Counted from the stretch's first letter, positions 1-11,010 are shown. The stretch: DNA of 64,000 nt from Saccharothrix ecbatanensis (GCF_014205015.1 NZ_JACHMO010000001.1:1736001-1800000), one strand, 5' to 3'. Notes: generated by a model not told the origin, from the letters alone. Numbers and translations are program-made.

Positions 1-3000
1 TTGTGGTACGACGAGCCGGCGACCCGCTGGGAGTCCGAGTCGCTGCCCATCGGCAGCGGGGCGTTGGGCGCGACGGTGTTCGGCGGCGTGCAGAACGAAC
101 AGTTGCAGTTCAACGAGAAGACGCTGTGGACCGGTGGTCCCGGCTCGCCCGGCTACAACTTCGGCAACTGGCGCACGCCGCGACCGGACGCGATCAAGCA
201 GGTGCAGGACCGGATCGCCGCCGAGGGCGAGGCGGACCCGACCTGGGTGGCGTCGGTGATGGGCCAGGCCAAGACCGGTTTCGGGGCCTACCAGACGTTC
301 GGCGACCTGCGGATCTCCCAACCGCAGGCGCCGCAGGGCGTGACGGGTTACCGGCGTGGCCTGAACATCGCCGACGCGACGGCGGGCGTCACCTACACCT
401 CGGGCGGCACGACGTTCAGCCGTGAGTACTTCGCCTCCGCGGCCGACGACGTGATCGTGGGCCGGTTCGCCGCGGACAAGCGGGGGCAGATCGGCTTCAC
501 GGTGTCGATCACCGCGCCGGACAACAGGTCCGGCGTCCGCACTGCGAGTAACGGCCGCATCACCTTCGCCGGCAACCTCAAGGACAACAACCTGCGGTTC
601 GAGTCGCAGGTGCAGGTGCGCAATCAGGGCGGCACCCGCACCGACAACCCGGACGGCTCGGTCACGGTGTCCGGGGCCGACGAGGTCGTGCTGGTCCTCG
701 CCGCCGGGACCGACTACTCCGACCAGTACCCGACGTACCGCACGAACGACCCGCACCAAGCGGTTGCCAAGCGGACCGACTCGGCCGCCCGGAGGAGCTA
801 CCGGTCGCTGCGGGACGCGCACGTGTCCGACTACCGGAACCTGTTCGACCGCGTGTCGCTGGACATCGGGCAGGCGATGCCCGACATCCCCACCGACGAG
901 CTGCTGCGCGCCTACCGCTCGGGGACGCTGTCCGCGGCGAACGGCAAGGCGTTGGAGGCGCTGTTCTTCCAGTACGGCCGGTACCTGCTGATCGGCTCGT
1001 CGCGCGGCGGCTCGCTGCCGGCGAACCTCCAGGGCGTGTGGAACAACTCGACGTCACCGCCGTGGAACGCCGACTACCACACCAACATCAACCTCCAGAT
1101 GAACTACTGGCCGGCCGAGACCACCAACCTCTCGGAGACCACCGCGCCGCTGTTCGACTTCGTGGATTCCCTGGTCGAGCCGGGCACGAAGACGGCCAAG
1201 GACATGTACGGCAACGACGGGTGGGTGGTCAACAACGAGACCAACCCGTTCGGCTTCACCGGCCTGCACAACTGGGCGACCGCGTTCTGGTTCCCCGAAG
1301 CGGGCGCTTGGCTGGCGCAGCACCACTACGAGCACTACCTGTTCACGAAGGACGAGAAGTTCCTGCGTGAGCGCGCGTACCCGGTCATGAAGTCGCTGAC
1401 CGACTTCTGGGTCGACGAGCTGGTGGTCGACCCGCGCGACGGCAAGCTCGTGGTGAGCCCCAGCTTCTCGCCCGAGCACGGCCCGTTCTCCGCGGGCACG
1501 TCGATGTCCCAGCAGATCGTGTGGGACCTGTTCACCAACACCCGCGAGGCCGCGCAGGCCCTCCGCGACGAGGCCACCGTGAAGTCCACGAGTGAGGTCC
1601 TGGCCAAGCTCGACCCCGGCCTTCGGGTCGGGAGCTGGGGTCAGTTGCAGGAGTGGAAGAACGACTGGGACGACCCGAAGAACGAGCACCGGCACGTGTC
1701 CCACCTGTTCGCCCTGCACCCCGGCAGCCAGATCACGCCGAAGGACGACCCCGAGCTGGTCGAGGCGGCCAAGGTGTCGTTGACGGCCCGTGGTGACGGG
1801 GGCACCGGCTGGAGCAAGGCGTGGAAGGTCAACTTCTGGGCTCGTCTCCTGGACGGCAACCACTCCCACAAGATGCTGGAGGAGCTGCTCAAGAACAGCA
1901 CTCTGAACAACCTGTGGGACACGCACCCGCCGTTCCAGATCGACGGCAACTTCGGCGCCACCGCCGGGGTCGCGGAGATGCTGCTCCAGAGCCACGCCGG
2001 CTCGATCGACGTGCTGCCCGCGCTGCCCGACCACTGGTCCGAGGGCTCGGTCAAGGGACTCCGGGCCCGCGGTGACGTCACCGTGGACGCGGAGTGGACC
2101 GGGGGAGTGCCGACCCGGATCACGCTGCACCCCGGCCAGTCGAGCGAGCTGAAGGTGTCGAGCGCGCTGTTCACCGGCCGCTTCCGCCTGGTCGACGCCA
2201 AGACCGGTCGGGACGTGCCGTTCCAGCGCGACGGGAACGCCATTTCCTTCCAGGCGCACAAGAACCGCGACTACGTGGCCCGGTCCGCGGCGTCGGTGAA
2301 GGTGGACGTGCCCGCGAAGGTCGTTGGCGGCACCCCGTTCGAGGCGAAGGTCACCGTCTCGGCCTTCGATTCCACCTTGCCCGCGTCGACCCTGACCCCG
2401 GCCCTGCCCGAGGGCTGGACGAGCACCCCGGCGCGGCAGTCGGTGCCCGCGATCCCCGCCGGGCGCTCCGAGCAATACACGTTCACCGTGACGCCACCGC
2501 CGGACGCGGCGACGTCGCAGGGGATCAAGGTGACGTTGAGCGGTGATGGCTGGACGACCAGCGGTGTCGCCCTCGCACGCGTCGAGCCGCCGCCCCCGTG
2601 CGCCGCGCCCCCGGCGGACAAGCCGCTGGTGGCGTGGGATCCCACGTCGGGCACGGTGGTGCAGGACCGTTCCGAGGCCAACCGTGACGGCACGGTCGTG
2701 GGCACGGCGGCGTACGACCCGAACGCGCCGACAGGGTCCGGACTGCTGCTCGACGGCCAGACGTACGTGCGGACGGAACCCACGTCGCTCGGCTTCCTCA
2801 AGGAAGCGACGTTCGCTGCGGAGGTGAAGGTCGACGGCTCGGGCTCCTACCGCCGCCTGTTCGACTTCCAGCCGGGCGGCAACCCGGGCACCGATGGCGT
2901 CCTGATCGACCTGACACCGTCGAACAACGTGCGGTTCATCGGCGCGGGCCAGAACGTGACCACGAACGCCGTGGTCCCGACCGGTCGTTACGTCGACTTG

Positions 3001-3234
3001 GTCATCGTGATGGCCGATGACGGCCGGATCGACGTCTACGTCGACGGCGCCCGTGCGGGAGGGGCACAGGTACCGGCGGACGGCATCAACGGCTGCGCCA
3101 CCCGCGGTCTCCGCTTCGCCGCCGACCAGAACGGCGGCCAACGCCTCACCGGCGCCCTGGACCGGGTCGCCATCCTCCCCGACGCACTGTCCGCCGAAGA
3201 AGTAGGCGCCTGGCGCACCCGCGCCTTCGGCTGA
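1..3234 (+). CDS. GH95 alpha-L-fucosidase, 5' end outside window
   Basis: Secreted-type inverting alpha-1,2-L-fucosidase that would release L-fucose (some GH95 members release L-galactose). The first codon here is TTG inside the conserved LWYDEPAT motif that opens the GH95 fold, so the true start and signal peptide lie upstream of the window. GH95 catalytic landmarks are visible: [11 protein letters not shown] (Asn362/Asn364, which activate the base), SPEHG (acid Glu492) and FQIDGNFG (Asp648). After the (alpha/alpha)6 domain come an NEW3-type beta-sandwich linker domain (about 765-870) and a LamG-like jellyroll (about 880-1077). The gene heads a fucose island with a transporter and catabolic genes downstream. 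Family assignment is strong; linkage specificity is inferred. Confidence 0.93.
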   Translation: MWYDEPATRWESESLPIGSGALGATVFGGVQNEQLQFNEKTLWTGGPGSPGYNFGNWRTPRPDAIKQVQDRIAAEGEADPTWVASVMGQAKTGFGAYQTFGDLRISQPQAPQGVTGYRRGLNIADATAGVTYTSGGTTFSREYFASAADDVIVGRFAADKRGQIGFTVSITAPDNRSGVRTASNGRITFAGNLKDNNLRFESQVQVRNQGGTRTDNPDGSVTVSGADEVVLVLAAGTDYSDQYPTYRTNDPHQAVAKRTDSAARRSYRSLRDAHVSDYRNLFDRVSLDIGQAMPDIPTDELLRAYRSGTLSAANGKALEALFFQYGRYLLIGSSRGGSLPANLQGVWNNSTSPPWNADYHTNINLQMNYWPAETTNLSETTAPLFDFVDSLVEPGTKTAKDMYGNDGWVVNNETNPFGFTGLHNWATAFWFPEAGAWLAQHHYEHYLFTKDEKFLRERAYPVMKSLTDFWVDELVVDPRDGKLVVSPSFSPEHGPFSAGTSMSQQIVWDLFTNTREAAQALRDEATVKSTSEVLAKLDPGLRVGSWGQLQEWKNDWDDPKNEHRHVSHLFALHPGSQITPKDDPELVEAAKVSLTARGDGGTGWSKAWKVNFWARLLDGNHSHKMLEELLKNSTLNNLWDTHPPFQIDGNFGATAGVAEMLLQSHAGSIDVLPALPDHWSEGSVKGLRARGDVTVDAEWTGGVPTRITLHPGQSSELKVSSALFTGRFRLVDAKTGRDVPFQRDGNAISFQAHKNRDYVARSAASVKVDVPAKVVGGTPFEAKVTVSAFDSTLPASTLTPALPEGWTSTPARQSVPAIPAGRSEQYTFTVTPPPDAATSQGIKVTLSGDGWTTSGVALARVEPPPPCAAPPADKPLVAWDPTSGTVVQDRSEANRDGTVVGTAAYDPNAPTGSGLLLDGQTYVRTEPTSLGFLKEATFAAEVKVDGSGSYRRLFDFQPGGNPGTDGVLIDLTPSNNVRFIGAGQNVTTNAVVPTGRYVDLVIVMADDGRIDVYVDGARAGGAQVPADGINGCATRGLRFAADQNGGQRLTGALDRVAILPDALSAEEVGAWRTRAFG

Positions 3235-3281
3235 TCGCGACACCGCCGGCACGACCGACACGACCGGCACGAAACCGATCC

Positions 3282-3312
3282 CGGCCCGGCTCGCCCTTCG
3301 CGAGCCGGGCCG
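3282..3312 (+). terminator. Hairpin terminator after GH95 gene
   Basis: Perfect 13-bp inverted repeat (CGGCCCGGCTCGC and its complement) with a 5-nt loop, 47 bases after the GH95 stop. There is no T-run, as is common in actinomycetes. Confidence 0.6.
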
Positions 3313-3433
3313 CTCCATTCCCCCCGCGCACCCGGGATCAACCAGGTCGAACCACGCGTTCACGGCCGACAGCTCCGATGTCCCGGTCAGTATGCTCCAG
3401 TTCATTTGACGTACCGACGAGGAAGTTGAGCCG

Positions 3434-4126
3434 ATGCCGGTCACCGACGAAGCCATCGAGAAGATCAAGGGGATGATCGTCAGCGGTGAGCTGGGTCCCG
3501 GCGACAAGCTGCCGCGCGAGGCGGACCTCGCCGAACGCCTCGGGCTGTCCCGCAACTCGCTGCGCGAGGCGGTGAAGGCTCTGTCGCTGATCCGGGTGCT
3601 CGACGTCCGCCAAGGCGACGGCACTTACGTCACCAGCCTCCAGCCCACGCTGCTGCTGGACGCCCTCGGGTTCATCGTGGACTTCCACCAGGACTCCTCG
3701 GTGCTGCACTTCCTCGAAGTGCGCCGCATCCTCGAACCCGCGGCGACCGCGACGGCGGCGATCTCGATGCCCGACGAGGAAGTCCAGGCGCTGCGCGCGA
3801 CGCTGGAGTCGCTGCCGGAGGACGCGGGCATCGAGGAGTTGGTGGCCAACGACCTGGAGTTCCACCGCCGGATCGCGGAGGGCGCGGCCAACCCGGTCCT
3901 GTCCTCGCTGCTGGAGGGCATCTCCGTGCCGACGGCCAGGGCCCGGATCTGGCGCGGGCTCACCGAGGAGGACGCGGTGCGGCGCACCCGTGAGCAGCAC
4001 TTGGCGATCCTGCTGGCGATCGAGGCTCGGCAGCCCGATTTGGCGCGGTCGTGGGCGACGGTGCACATCGCCGGCGTGGAGATGTGGCTGCGCAGCACCG
4101 TGGGCTCACCGGCGCTGGGCGGATAG
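3434..4126 (+). CDS. FadR-subfamily GntR regulator, copy 1
   Basis: Transcription factor of 230 aa. The N-terminal winged helix-turn-helix (about 5-72) contains LPREADLAERLGLSRN and a QGDGTYVTS wing. The C-terminal all-helical FCD ligand domain carries the metal-binding His positions (EFHRRI, EQHLAI, VHIAG). It is one of three paralogues in the island and sits between the GH95 gene and the fucose ABC/catabolic operon, with which it is convergent. The likely effector is an L-fucose pathway acid such as fuconate or a keto-deoxy acid (inference). The start ATG is preceded by GAGGAAG. No clear copy of the island operator was seen immediately upstream of this gene. Confidence 0.88.
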   Translation: MPVTDEAIEKIKGMIVSGELGPGDKLPREADLAERLGLSRNSLREAVKALSLIRVLDVRQGDGTYVTSLQPTLLLDALGFIVDFHQDSSVLHFLEVRRILEPAATATAAISMPDEEVQALRATLESLPEDAGIEELVANDLEFHRRIAEGAANPVLSSLLEGISVPTARARIWRGLTEEDAVRRTREQHLAILLAIEARQPDLARSWATVHIAGVEMWLRSTVGSPALGG

Positions 4127-4177
4127 GCCTGCGGCATGAGCTCGCCGGGGGAACGACGGCCCCTCGGGCGCATGGGG

Positions 4178-4216
4178 CAGGGCGGGAACACGGCTTGAGC
4201 GCGTGTCCCCGCCCTG
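4178..4216. terminator. Bidirectional terminator between convergent genes
   Basis: Two 15-base arms (CAGGGCGGGAACACG and its complement with one mismatch) separated by 9 bases, lying between the regulator and the convergent permease gene. Confidence 0.6.
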
Positions 4217-4242
4217 AGTTCGAACGGCCGGCGGATAGTCCG

Positions 4243-5292
4243 CTAATCCTGTGCTTTTCCGCTGGTGAGCCTGGCCAGGACGAGGGCGACCAGGATGACC
4301 AGCCCGTTGACCGCCTGGATCTGGTCCGCCTTGACCTGGGCCAGGGTGAGCACGTTCTGGATGAGCCCCAGCAGCACCACACCGGTGAGGGCGCCGAACA
4401 GCGAGCCCTTGCCGCCGTCGAGGCTGATGCCGCCGATGACCGCGGCGGCGAACACCGTGAAGATCATGCCGCTGCCCTGGTTGGCCGCCACCGAGCCGAG
4501 CCGGGCGGAGAGCATCAGGCCCGCGAACGCCGCCAGCACACCCGCCACGACGAGCGTGATCCAGATGACCCGTTCGACGCGGATGCCCGCGGCACGCGCG
4601 GCGGCCGGGTTGCCGCCGACGGCGTAGAGGGAGCGGCCGACCCGGGTGTAGCCGAGCACCACGATCCCCAGGCCGAAGCACACGATGACGATCCAGATCG
4701 AGATCGGCAGGGTGAGCACGCGCAAGCTGCCCAGGTAGTCGACGACCGGCACCTGGTTGGCCAGGTTCGACATGGTCGCGCCGCCGACGATCGCCAGTTG
4801 GAGCCCGCGCAGCGCGATGAGCATGGCGAGCGTGACGATGAACGCTGAGAGCTTGAACCGCACGATGAGCAGCCCGTTGAACGCCCCGATGAGCGCGCCG
4901 AACAGCAGGGCCACCGGCAGCACCGTCCACGTGGGCCACGGCGCGCCGAGGAAGTCGGTGTTGCCCACCACCATGAACACGGCGATGGCCGGTGCGATGC
5001 CGACGATCGACTCCAGCGACAGGTCGAACTTGCCGACGATGAGCACGAGCGCCTCGGCGAGCACGATCAGCGCCAGTTCGGACTGGTACTTCAGCACCGT
5101 GTCGACCAGATAAGCCTTGGTGAGGAACAGATCCGGCTTGAGCGTGTACCCGTAGACGAGCAGAGCGATGATCGGCGGGATGAGCGCCAGGTCGCGCAGC
5201 CGGGCCAGCCGCAGCCGGTTCGTGGGACGCGGCACGGTCTGCTTGGGCGGCGTGTCGCCTGCCGTCGACGTAACGGGCGCCGTGCTAGTCAT
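4243..5292 (-). CDS. CUT2 sugar ABC transporter permease, copy 1
   Basis: Ribose/rhamnose-type (RbsC-like) inner-membrane permease of 349 aa with about nine hydrophobic segments. It contains the family signature region AAAVIGGISLDGGKGS near the C-terminus. The chosen ATG gives MTSTAPV and overlaps the end of the ATPase gene by 8 bases, which indicates translational coupling. It is the last gene of the operon that begins with the FAH hydrolase at 10858. The predicted substrate, L-fucose or fucosides, is inferred from the neighbouring catabolic genes. Confidence 0.9.
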   Translation of the reverse strand: MTSTAPVTSTAGDTPPKQTVPRPTNRLRLARLRDLALIPPIIALLVYGYTLKPDLFLTKAYLVDTVLKYQSELALIVLAEALVLIVGKFDLSLESIVGIAPAIAVFMVVGNTDFLGAPWPTWTVLPVALLFGALIGAFNGLLIVRFKLSAFIVTLAMLIALRGLQLAIVGGATMSNLANQVPVVDYLGSLRVLTLPISIWIVIVCFGLGIVVLGYTRVGRSLYAVGGNPAAARAAGIRVERVIWITLVVAGVLAAFAGLMLSARLGSVAANQGSGMIFTVFAAAVIGGISLDGGKGSLFGALTGVVLLGLIQNVLTLAQVKADQIQAVNGLVILVALVLARLTSGKAQD

Positions 5293-6805
5293 GCTGTCCA
5301 CCGATTCCTTCGATCTCCGCCACGAGGCTGCCCTCGTCCCAACCACGCGGGTGCTCGGACACGATCCGGCCCGCCACCATCACCACGACCCGGTCGCACA
5401 CCCTCAAATCCTCCAGTTCGTCCGACACCAGCAGCGCGCCGCGACGGGTGCGGGTCTGCTCGTCCACCGCGCCGAGCAGCGACTCCTTGGAGCGCACGTC
5501 CACTCCGGCGGTGGGCTGCACCAGCACCAGCACCTCGGGGTTGCCGGCCAGGGCGCGCGCCATCACGACCTTCTGCGCGTTGCCGCCGGACAGCTCGCCG
5601 ACGGGCTGGTGCGGGCCCGCGGTGTGCACGTCCAGCTCGGCGATCATCCGCCGGGCCGCCGCGTCACGCCGTGCCGGGAGCACCAGGCCGGCGGGTCCGA
5701 GACGGCCCGCGATGGTCATGGTGGCGTTCTCCGCCACGGAGAGCCCGCCGACGAAACCGTCCACGTTGCGGTCACCGGGCAGGTACCCGATACCGCCGTC
5801 CAACGCGGCGCGGACGGTGCCCGACGCCACCGGCCGGCCCGCCACCGACACGGTGCCCTGCCTGGGCCGCAATCCGGCCAGTGCCTCGGCGAGCTGCCGC
5901 TTGCCGCTTGCCGCCGATCCCGCGACACCGACGATCTCACCGCGGTGCACGGTGAGGTCGACGCCTTCGACGGCTCCGGGCACCGCGAACCCGGACAGCT
6001 CCAGCACCGGCTCGGCGTCGGCGGCCACCGGCGGCCGGTCGGCGCCGACCTGCACGAGACCCCTGGCGTCGCCGATCATCGCCGTGACCAGCCGGTCCCG
6101 GTCCAGGGCGGCGACGGTGTCGGTGACGATGTGGCGTGCGTCGCGGAACACCGTCACCCGCTGGCAGATCTCGTAGATCTCGGGCAGGTGGTGGGAGATG
6201 AACAGGAAGGTCACGCCCTGGTCCTGGAGTGCACGCAGCCGGTCGAACAACCGGGCGATGGCACGTGCCTCCAGCTGGGCGGTCGGCTCGTCGAGGATGA
6301 CGAACCTGGCGCCCAGCGACAGCGCACTGGCGATCTCCACGAGCTGCCGCTGTTCCACGGTCAGCTCGCCGGCGGGCAGTTCCGGCGCCACCGGCACCGA
6401 CCAGGACTCCAGCAGCTCGGCCGCGTCCCGCCGCATGCGCGACGGTGAGATGAGACCGAACCGGCCGCGGGGTTGGCGGTGGAGGAAGATGTTCTCCGCC
6501 ACCGACAGTTCCTTGACCACCGAGGGGTGCTGGTAGACGCACGCCACCCGCCGTCGCCACGCGGCGCGGTCACCGGGCGGCGGTGCGGGCTCACCGCCGA
6601 ACCGCACTTCGCCCGCGTCCGGGCGCAGCAGCCCGGTCACGACTCCCACCAGCGTGGACTTGCCCGCGCCGTTGCGGCCGACCAGGGCGTGCGTCTCGCC
6701 GGGGAGGACCGCCAGGTTCCCGTCGGCGAGGGCCACGGTCGGCCCGAATCGCTTGGCGATGCCGGTCGCCTCGACGACCGGCACGCTCTCCTGACCATCC
6801 ATCAT
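5285..6805 (-). CDS. CUT2 sugar ABC transporter ATPase, copy 1
   Basis: RbsA/MglA-like double-domain ATPase of 506 aa. Domain 1 has Walker A GRNGAGKST and Walker B FVILDEPTAQL. Domain 2 has a degenerate Walker A (GSAASGKRQ) but a good signature LSGGNAQKVVMARAL, the usual asymmetry of CUT2 ATPases. The start is one of two adjacent ATG codons (6805 or 6802) following GGGAAGG. An upstream in-frame extension exists but is low-complexity shadow of the binding-protein gene and was excluded. Confidence 0.92.
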   Translation of the reverse strand: MMDGQESVPVVEATGIAKRFGPTVALADGNLAVLPGETHALVGRNGAGKSTLVGVVTGLLRPDAGEVRFGGEPAPPPGDRAAWRRRVACVYQHPSVVKELSVAENIFLHRQPRGRFGLISPSRMRRDAAELLESWSVPVAPELPAGELTVEQRQLVEIASALSLGARFVILDEPTAQLEARAIARLFDRLRALQDQGVTFLFISHHLPEIYEICQRVTVFRDARHIVTDTVAALDRDRLVTAMIGDARGLVQVGADRPPVAADAEPVLELSGFAVPGAVEGVDLTVHRGEIVGVAGSAASGKRQLAEALAGLRPRQGTVSVAGRPVASGTVRAALDGGIGYLPGDRNVDGFVGGLSVAENATMTIAGRLGPAGLVLPARRDAAARRMIAELDVHTAGPHQPVGELSGGNAQKVVMARALAGNPEVLVLVQPTAGVDVRSKESLLGAVDEQTRTRRGALLVSDELEDLRVCDRVVVMVAGRIVSEHPRGWDEGSLVAEIEGIGGQHD

Positions 6806-6827
6806 GGACACCTTCCCGCCACCGGTC

Positions 6828-7868
6828 TCAGGAGTTGGCGCTGTTTCCCCACAGCGCGGGGTCGTCCACGTTGTCCTTGGTGACCAGCGGTGCGGGCAGC
6901 TGGTCCTCGAAGCCGTTGGGCAGCGCGATGACGTTGCTGCCGTGCTCGGTCGGACCTTCCTTCGGGGTGGTCCCGGACATGGCCTGCTTCGCCCAGTGCA
7001 ACGCGATCCCGGCGTAGGTGTCGGCGGGCTGCGAGACGGTGGCGTCGATCTCGCCCTTGCGGATGGCGTCCAGCTCCTGCGGGATGCCGTCGTTGGAGAC
7101 GATGAAGATGTGCCTGGGGTCGCTCGGCGGCACCAGCAGGCCACGCTGCTTGAGCAGTTGCAGGGTCGGGTCGAGGAAGACGCCGCCCGCCTGCATGTAG
7201 ACGCCCTTGATGTCGGGGTCGGTGGCCAGCCGGGTCTCCAGCGCGGCCTGGGCCTTGCTGCCCTCCCAGTCGGTGGGCTCCTCGAACACCGTGATGTCCG
7301 GGAACTTGGTGTCCATGCACTCCTTGAACGCCTCGGAGCGGTCGCGGCCGTTGATCGAGGACAGGGAGCCCTGGAACTCGACGACCTTGCCCTTGCCGCC
7401 GAGCTTCTCGCCGAGGAACTCGCAGGCCTTGGTGCCGTAGGCGCGGTTGTCGGCGCGCACCACCATGTAGACCTTGCCGTTGTCCGGCCTGGTGTCGACG
7501 CTGATCACCGGGATGCCCTTGCCGGCCAACTCGTCCAGCTTCGGGCCGATGGCACCGGTGTCCTGCGGCGCCATGACGACGGCCTTGGCGCCCTGCGTGA
7601 CCATGCTGTCCACGTTGGAGATCAACGTCTGGATGTTGTTCTGCGAGTTGGTGGTCGTGGCCAGTTCGACGCCTGCCTCGGTGGCCTTCTCCGGGATGTA
7701 ACGCGCGTAGGCGTTCCAGAAGTCGGAGTCGGCGCGCGGCAGGTCGACGCCGACGGCTCCGACGCCCGCGCTCCCCGACGGGGTGGAACCGGTCGAGTCC
7801 ATGCTGCACGCGGTCAGCGCCAGGGAGGAGGCCGCGACGAGGGCGAGTGCCCGGGAGGGGATCTTCAT
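6828..7868 (-). CDS. Sugar-binding lipoprotein (RbsB-like), copy 1
   Basis: Periplasmic-binding-protein type I lipoprotein of 346 aa with signal peptide and lipobox LTAC near residue 21. Typical features are VISVDTRPD, the ADNRAYG segment and SNDGIPQELDAI. It would deliver monosaccharide to the permease/ATPase encoded just downstream. The ATG at 7868 was chosen because GAGGA lies 6 bases upstream; the alternative ATG two codons earlier overlaps that ribosome site. Confidence 0.92.
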   Translation of the reverse strand: MKIPSRALALVAASSLALTACSMDSTGSTPSGSAGVGAVGVDLPRADSDFWNAYARYIPEKATEAGVELATTTNSQNNIQTLISNVDSMVTQGAKAVVMAPQDTGAIGPKLDELAGKGIPVISVDTRPDNGKVYMVVRADNRAYGTKACEFLGEKLGGKGKVVEFQGSLSSINGRDRSEAFKECMDTKFPDITVFEEPTDWEGSKAQAALETRLATDPDIKGVYMQAGGVFLDPTLQLLKQRGLLVPPSDPRHIFIVSNDGIPQELDAIRKGEIDATVSQPADTYAGIALHWAKQAMSGTTPKEGPTEHGSNVIALPNGFEDQLPAPLVTKDNVDDPALWGNSANS

Positions 7869-7938
7869 TGACATTCCTCGGTGTGCGGTGGTCACGACTG
7901 GGTGGTCATGGCCGAGGTGGGTCGGGGCTCGGGTGTGG

Positions 7939-8691
7939 TCAGGGTTGGGGACGCAGCCGGAGGCCGTGCATGCCGCCGTCGACGGCGAGCGCGGTTCCCG
8001 TGGTGGACAGCGAATCCGGTCCGGCGAGGTGGACGATGGCGGCGGCGACCTCGTCGGCGGTCACCAACCGGCCGGTTGGCTGGCGGGCGCGCAGAGCGGC
8101 CTCCTCCGCCTCCGGGTCGGCGGCCGCGGCGAGCAGCCTCCGCACCCAGGGCGTGTCGACCGTGCCGGGGTTGACGCAGTTGACCCGGATGCCTTCCCGG
8201 ACGTGGTCGGCGGCCATGGCGAGGGTCAGCGACAGCACCGCACCCTTGGTCGCGCTGTAGAGCGCGCGGTTCGGCAGCCCCGCGGTGGCGGCGATCGAGC
8301 ACGTGTTGACGATCGCGGGACAGGGCGACAGCCGAAGGTGCGGCAGCGCGGCCCGAGCGGTGCGGACGACGCCGAGCACGTTGACGTCGAACACCCGGTG
8401 CCACTCCTCGTCCGGGTTGGTCTCGACGGTGCCCTGCGCGCCGATGCCCGCGTTGTTGACCAGCACGTCCAGCCCGCCGAGGTGGTCGGCGGCCCGGTCG
8501 ACGGCGGCGGTGACCGATTCGGCGTCGCTCACGTCCGCCACGATGCCGAGCAGGGGGTCGGGAACGTCCCCCGGGTTCAGGTCGAGGCAGGCGACCGCCG
8601 CGCCGCGACGGGCCAGCAGCATCGCGGTGGCCAGGCCGATGCCCGATCCACCGCCGGTGACCACGGCGCGGAGTCCGGTGAAGTCGGTCAT
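7939..8691 (-). CDS. SDR dehydrogenase, 2-keto-3-deoxy-L-fuconate 4-dehydrogenase, copy 1
   Basis: Classical short-chain dehydrogenase of 250 aa. It has the intact cofactor motif [12 protein letters not shown], catalytic Ser-Tyr-Lys (SIAAT, YSATK) and a PGTVDTPW segment. In the non-phosphorylated L-fucose pathway this enzyme oxidises C4 of 2-keto-3-deoxy-L-fuconate to the 2,4-diketo acid. The start ATG overlaps the stop of the fuconate dehydratase gene (ATGA). The role is inferred from operon order and is strongly supported by the adjacent dehydratase and FAH hydrolase. Confidence 0.88.
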   Translation of the reverse strand: MTDFTGLRAVVTGGGSGIGLATAMLLARRGAAVACLDLNPGDVPDPLLGIVADVSDAESVTAAVDRAADHLGGLDVLVNNAGIGAQGTVETNPDEEWHRVFDVNVLGVVRTARAALPHLRLSPCPAIVNTCSIAATAGLPNRALYSATKGAVLSLTLAMAADHVREGIRVNCVNPGTVDTPWVRRLLAAAADPEAEEAALRARQPTGRLVTADEVAAAIVHLAGPDSLSTTGTALAVDGGMHGLRLRPQP

Positions 8692-10010
8692 GACGCGCTC
8701 CGCCGGTCGGCCGCCGACCACACCGGACCGGTCGGGTAGGTGAAGCGGGTGATGGTGTCGGGGTGCATGGCCGCGCTGAAACCCGGCTCGGACGGCGCGG
8801 CGTAGCGCCCGCCGACGATCCGCACTGGGTCCACGAAGTGCTCGTGCAGGTGGTCGACGTACTCGATCACCCGGTTCTCCATCGACCCGGACACGGCCAC
8901 GTAGTCGAACATCGACAGGTGCTGCACCAGTTCGCAAAGGCCGACCCCGCCCGCGTGCGGGCACACGGGCACGCCGAACTTGGCCGCCAGCAACAGGATC
9001 GCGATGTTCTCGTTGACACCCGCCACGCGCGCGGCGTCGATCTGCAAGTACGAGAGCGCACGCGCTTGCAGGAACTGCTTGAACATCACGCGGTTCTGCA
9101 CGTGCTCGCCGGTGGCCACGCCGATGGGCGCGATCGCCTCGGCGATGGCGGCGTGGCCGAGCACGTCGTCCGGGCTGGTCGGCTCCTCGACCCACCACGG
9201 TGCGAACGGCGCCAGCTCACGCACCCACTCGATCGCGGTGCCCACGTCCCAGCGCTGGTTGGCGTCGATGGCGATGCGGATGTCCGGGCCGACGGTGCCG
9301 CGGGCGATCCGCATGCGGCGGATGTCGTCGCCGATGTCGGCCCCGACCTTGAGCTTGATCTGGGTGAACCCGTCCGCGACCGCTTCCCGGCACAGCCTGC
9401 GCAGCTTGGCGTCGTCGTAACCGAGCCACCCGGGCGACGTGGTGTAGGCCGGGTACCCGTTGTTCACCAGCTCATCCCGGCGCGCGGCCCGGCCGGGCTC
9501 GGCGCGGACCAGGATGTCGAGCGCCTCGGCGGGGGTCATCGCGTCGGTGAGGTAGCGGAAGTCGACCAGCTCGACGATCTGCTCCGGGCTCAGTTCCGCC
9601 AGCAGCAGCCACAGCGGTTTGCCCGCGCGCTTGGCCTTCAGATCCCAGAGGGCGTTCACCACCGCGGAGATCGCCATGTGCATGATCCCCTTCTCCGGTC
9701 CCAGCCAGCGCAACTGCGAGTCGTACACCATCTCGCGGTACACCTGGCCCATGCCGTCCATAGTGGACTCCAGGTCGCGGCCCACCACGTAGTGCTTCAA
9801 CGCGTCGATGGCCACGGCCTGCACGTCGTTGCCCCGGCCGATGGTGAACGCGAAACCGTGGCCCTCCAAGCCGTCCGGGGCGTCGGTCGTGATCACGACG
9901 TAGGCGGCGGAGTAGTCCGGGTCCGGGTTCATCGCGTCGGAACCGTCCAGCTCGAGCGAGGTCGGGAACCGGAGGTCGTGCGTCGTCAGCCCGGTGATCG
10001 TCGGCCTCAT
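8688..10010 (-). CDS. L-fuconate dehydratase, copy 1
   Basis: Enolase-superfamily dehydratase of 440 aa that removes water from L-fuconate to give 2-keto-3-deoxy-L-fuconate. The N-terminus ([28 protein letters not shown]) is highly characteristic of FucD. Catalytic features include KLK (Lys219/Lys221), the metal ligands in [20 protein letters not shown] and GVATGEH, and His in CPHAGGVG. The gene lies between the FAH hydrolase (overlapping) and the SDR (overlapping), so all three are translationally coupled. Confidence 0.95.
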   Translation of the reverse strand: MRPTITGLTTHDLRFPTSLELDGSDAMNPDPDYSAAYVVITTDAPDGLEGHGFAFTIGRGNDVQAVAIDALKHYVVGRDLESTMDGMGQVYREMVYDSQLRWLGPEKGIMHMAISAVVNALWDLKAKRAGKPLWLLLAELSPEQIVELVDFRYLTDAMTPAEALDILVRAEPGRAARRDELVNNGYPAYTTSPGWLGYDDAKLRRLCREAVADGFTQIKLKVGADIGDDIRRMRIARGTVGPDIRIAIDANQRWDVGTAIEWVRELAPFAPWWVEEPTSPDDVLGHAAIAEAIAPIGVATGEHVQNRVMFKQFLQARALSYLQIDAARVAGVNENIAILLLAAKFGVPVCPHAGGVGLCELVQHLSMFDYVAVSGSMENRVIEYVDHLHEHFVDPVRIVGGRYAAPSEPGFSAAMHPDTITRFTYPTGPVWSAADRRSAS

Positions 10011-10858
10011 GCCTGCCCCACCTCCTGCCGCTGCTTGCCGAGACCGTCGATCTCGACCTCGACCACGTCACCCTCCCGCAGGTACGGCTTCGGGTCCGGC
10101 AGGCCGAGGGCGACGCCCGCCGGTGTGCCGGTGTTGATCACGTCACCGGGCTCCAGGACCATGAACTGCGACAGGTAGCGGACGATCTCGGCGACGCCGA
10201 AGACCATGTCGGAGGTCTTGCCGTTCTGGCGGGGCGTGCCGTTGACCCACAGCCGCAGCCCCAGGGCCTGCGGGTCGGGGACCTCGTCGGCCGTCACCAG
10301 CCACGGCCCCAGCGGGTTGAAAGTCTCGCAGGACTTGCCCTTGTCCCACTGCCCGCCGCGTTCGAGCTGGAACTCGCGCTCCGACACGTCGTTGGAGATC
10401 GCGTAACCCGCGACGCACGCCATCGCCTCGGCGTGGCTCTCCAGGTAACGGGCGGTGCGGCCGATGACGACCGCCAGCTCGACTTCCCAGTCGGTCTTGA
10501 CGCTCGCCCTCGGCACGAGCACCCGGTCGTTCGGCCCGACCACCGTGTTGGGCGCCTTGAAGAACACGACCGGTTCCGCGGGCAGCGGCGCACCGGTCTC
10601 GGCGGCGTGGTCGGAGTAGTTCAGGCCGATGCAGACGACCTTGCCCGGACGGGCGACCGGCGGCCCGATCCGCTCCCCGGGGTCGACCACCGGGAGCGCG
10701 CCGCCGGCCAGAGCCGTCCGGATCCGGTCCAGGCCGTCACCGGCGAACAGCCCGCCGTCGATGTCGGACACCACCCCGGAGACGTCCCGTACCGCCCCGC
10801 TCTCGTCCAGCACCGCCGGACGCTCGGCACCCACCGCTCCCACTCGAAGCAAAATCAC
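10007..10858 (-). CDS. FAH-family 2,4-diketo-3-deoxy-L-fuconate hydrolase, copy 1
   Basis: Fumarylacetoacetate-hydrolase fold protein of 283 aa. It is predicted to cleave 2,4-diketo-3-deoxy-L-fuconate into pyruvate and L-lactate. Family motifs include [12 protein letters not shown], the metal-binding [27 protein letters not shown] and [13 protein letters not shown]. It starts with GTG and is the first gene of the six-gene operon that ends with the sugar permease. Two operator-like sites and a promoter-like pair lie directly upstream. Confidence 0.9.
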   Translation of the reverse strand: MILLRVGAVGAERPAVLDESGAVRDVSGVVSDIDGGLFAGDGLDRIRTALAGGALPVVDPGERIGPPVARPGKVVCIGLNYSDHAAETGAPLPAEPVVFFKAPNTVVGPNDRVLVPRASVKTDWEVELAVVIGRTARYLESHAEAMACVAGYAISNDVSEREFQLERGGQWDKGKSCETFNPLGPWLVTADEVPDPQALGLRLWVNGTPRQNGKTSDMVFGVAEIVRYLSQFMVLEPGDVINTGTPAGVALGLPDPKPYLREGDVVEVEIDGLGKQRQEVGQA

Positions 10859-10875
10859 TCAGCACCATCCCCGCC

Positions 10876-10890
10876 ATACATCGGATCTAT
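10876..10890. promoter_or_regulatory. FadR-type operator A upstream of operon 1
   Basis: ATACATCGGATCTAT, a near match to the island consensus AGACATC-N-GATGTCT. It lies just downstream of the predicted -10 box of operon 1 and 18 bases before the first start codon. Confidence 0.6.
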
Positions 10891-10896
10891 GCGCGA

Positions 10897-10925
10897 AAGG
10901 TATACCCCCGTCCTGTCGTGCGCAA
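10897..10925 (-). promoter_or_regulatory. Predicted promoter of operon 1
   Basis: On the minus strand TTGCGC (10925-10920) is followed after 17 bases by TACCTT (10902-10897). It is flanked on both sides by operator-like sites, consistent with a repressed promoter. Predicted from sequence only. Confidence 0.4.
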
Positions 10926-10938
10926 TGGGAACCGTCAA

Positions 10939-10953
10939 ATAGATCGGATGTAT
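10939..10953. promoter_or_regulatory. FadR-type operator B upstream of operon 1
   Basis: ATAGATCGGATGTAT, almost the inverse of site A. The centre-to-centre distance to A is 63 bp, about six helical turns, which would suit cooperative or looped binding. Confidence 0.6.
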
Positions 10954-11010
10954 TGCCGCCGCCGTGGCCGTGCGGGTGACCTCAACCGCTGCGGGGCCGC
11001 GTCGACGGGG

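Noticed and set aside
3313..3433. Search for the FadR-type operator in front of regulator copy 1
   Set aside because: No sequence with both half-sites was found, so no operator is claimed here.
1054..3624. Long open frame on the minus strand opposite the GH95 gene
   Set aside because: It is a GC-skew shadow: the plus-strand frame encodes conserved GH95 motifs, while the minus frame gives Arg/Gly/Val-rich sequence without recognisable domains.
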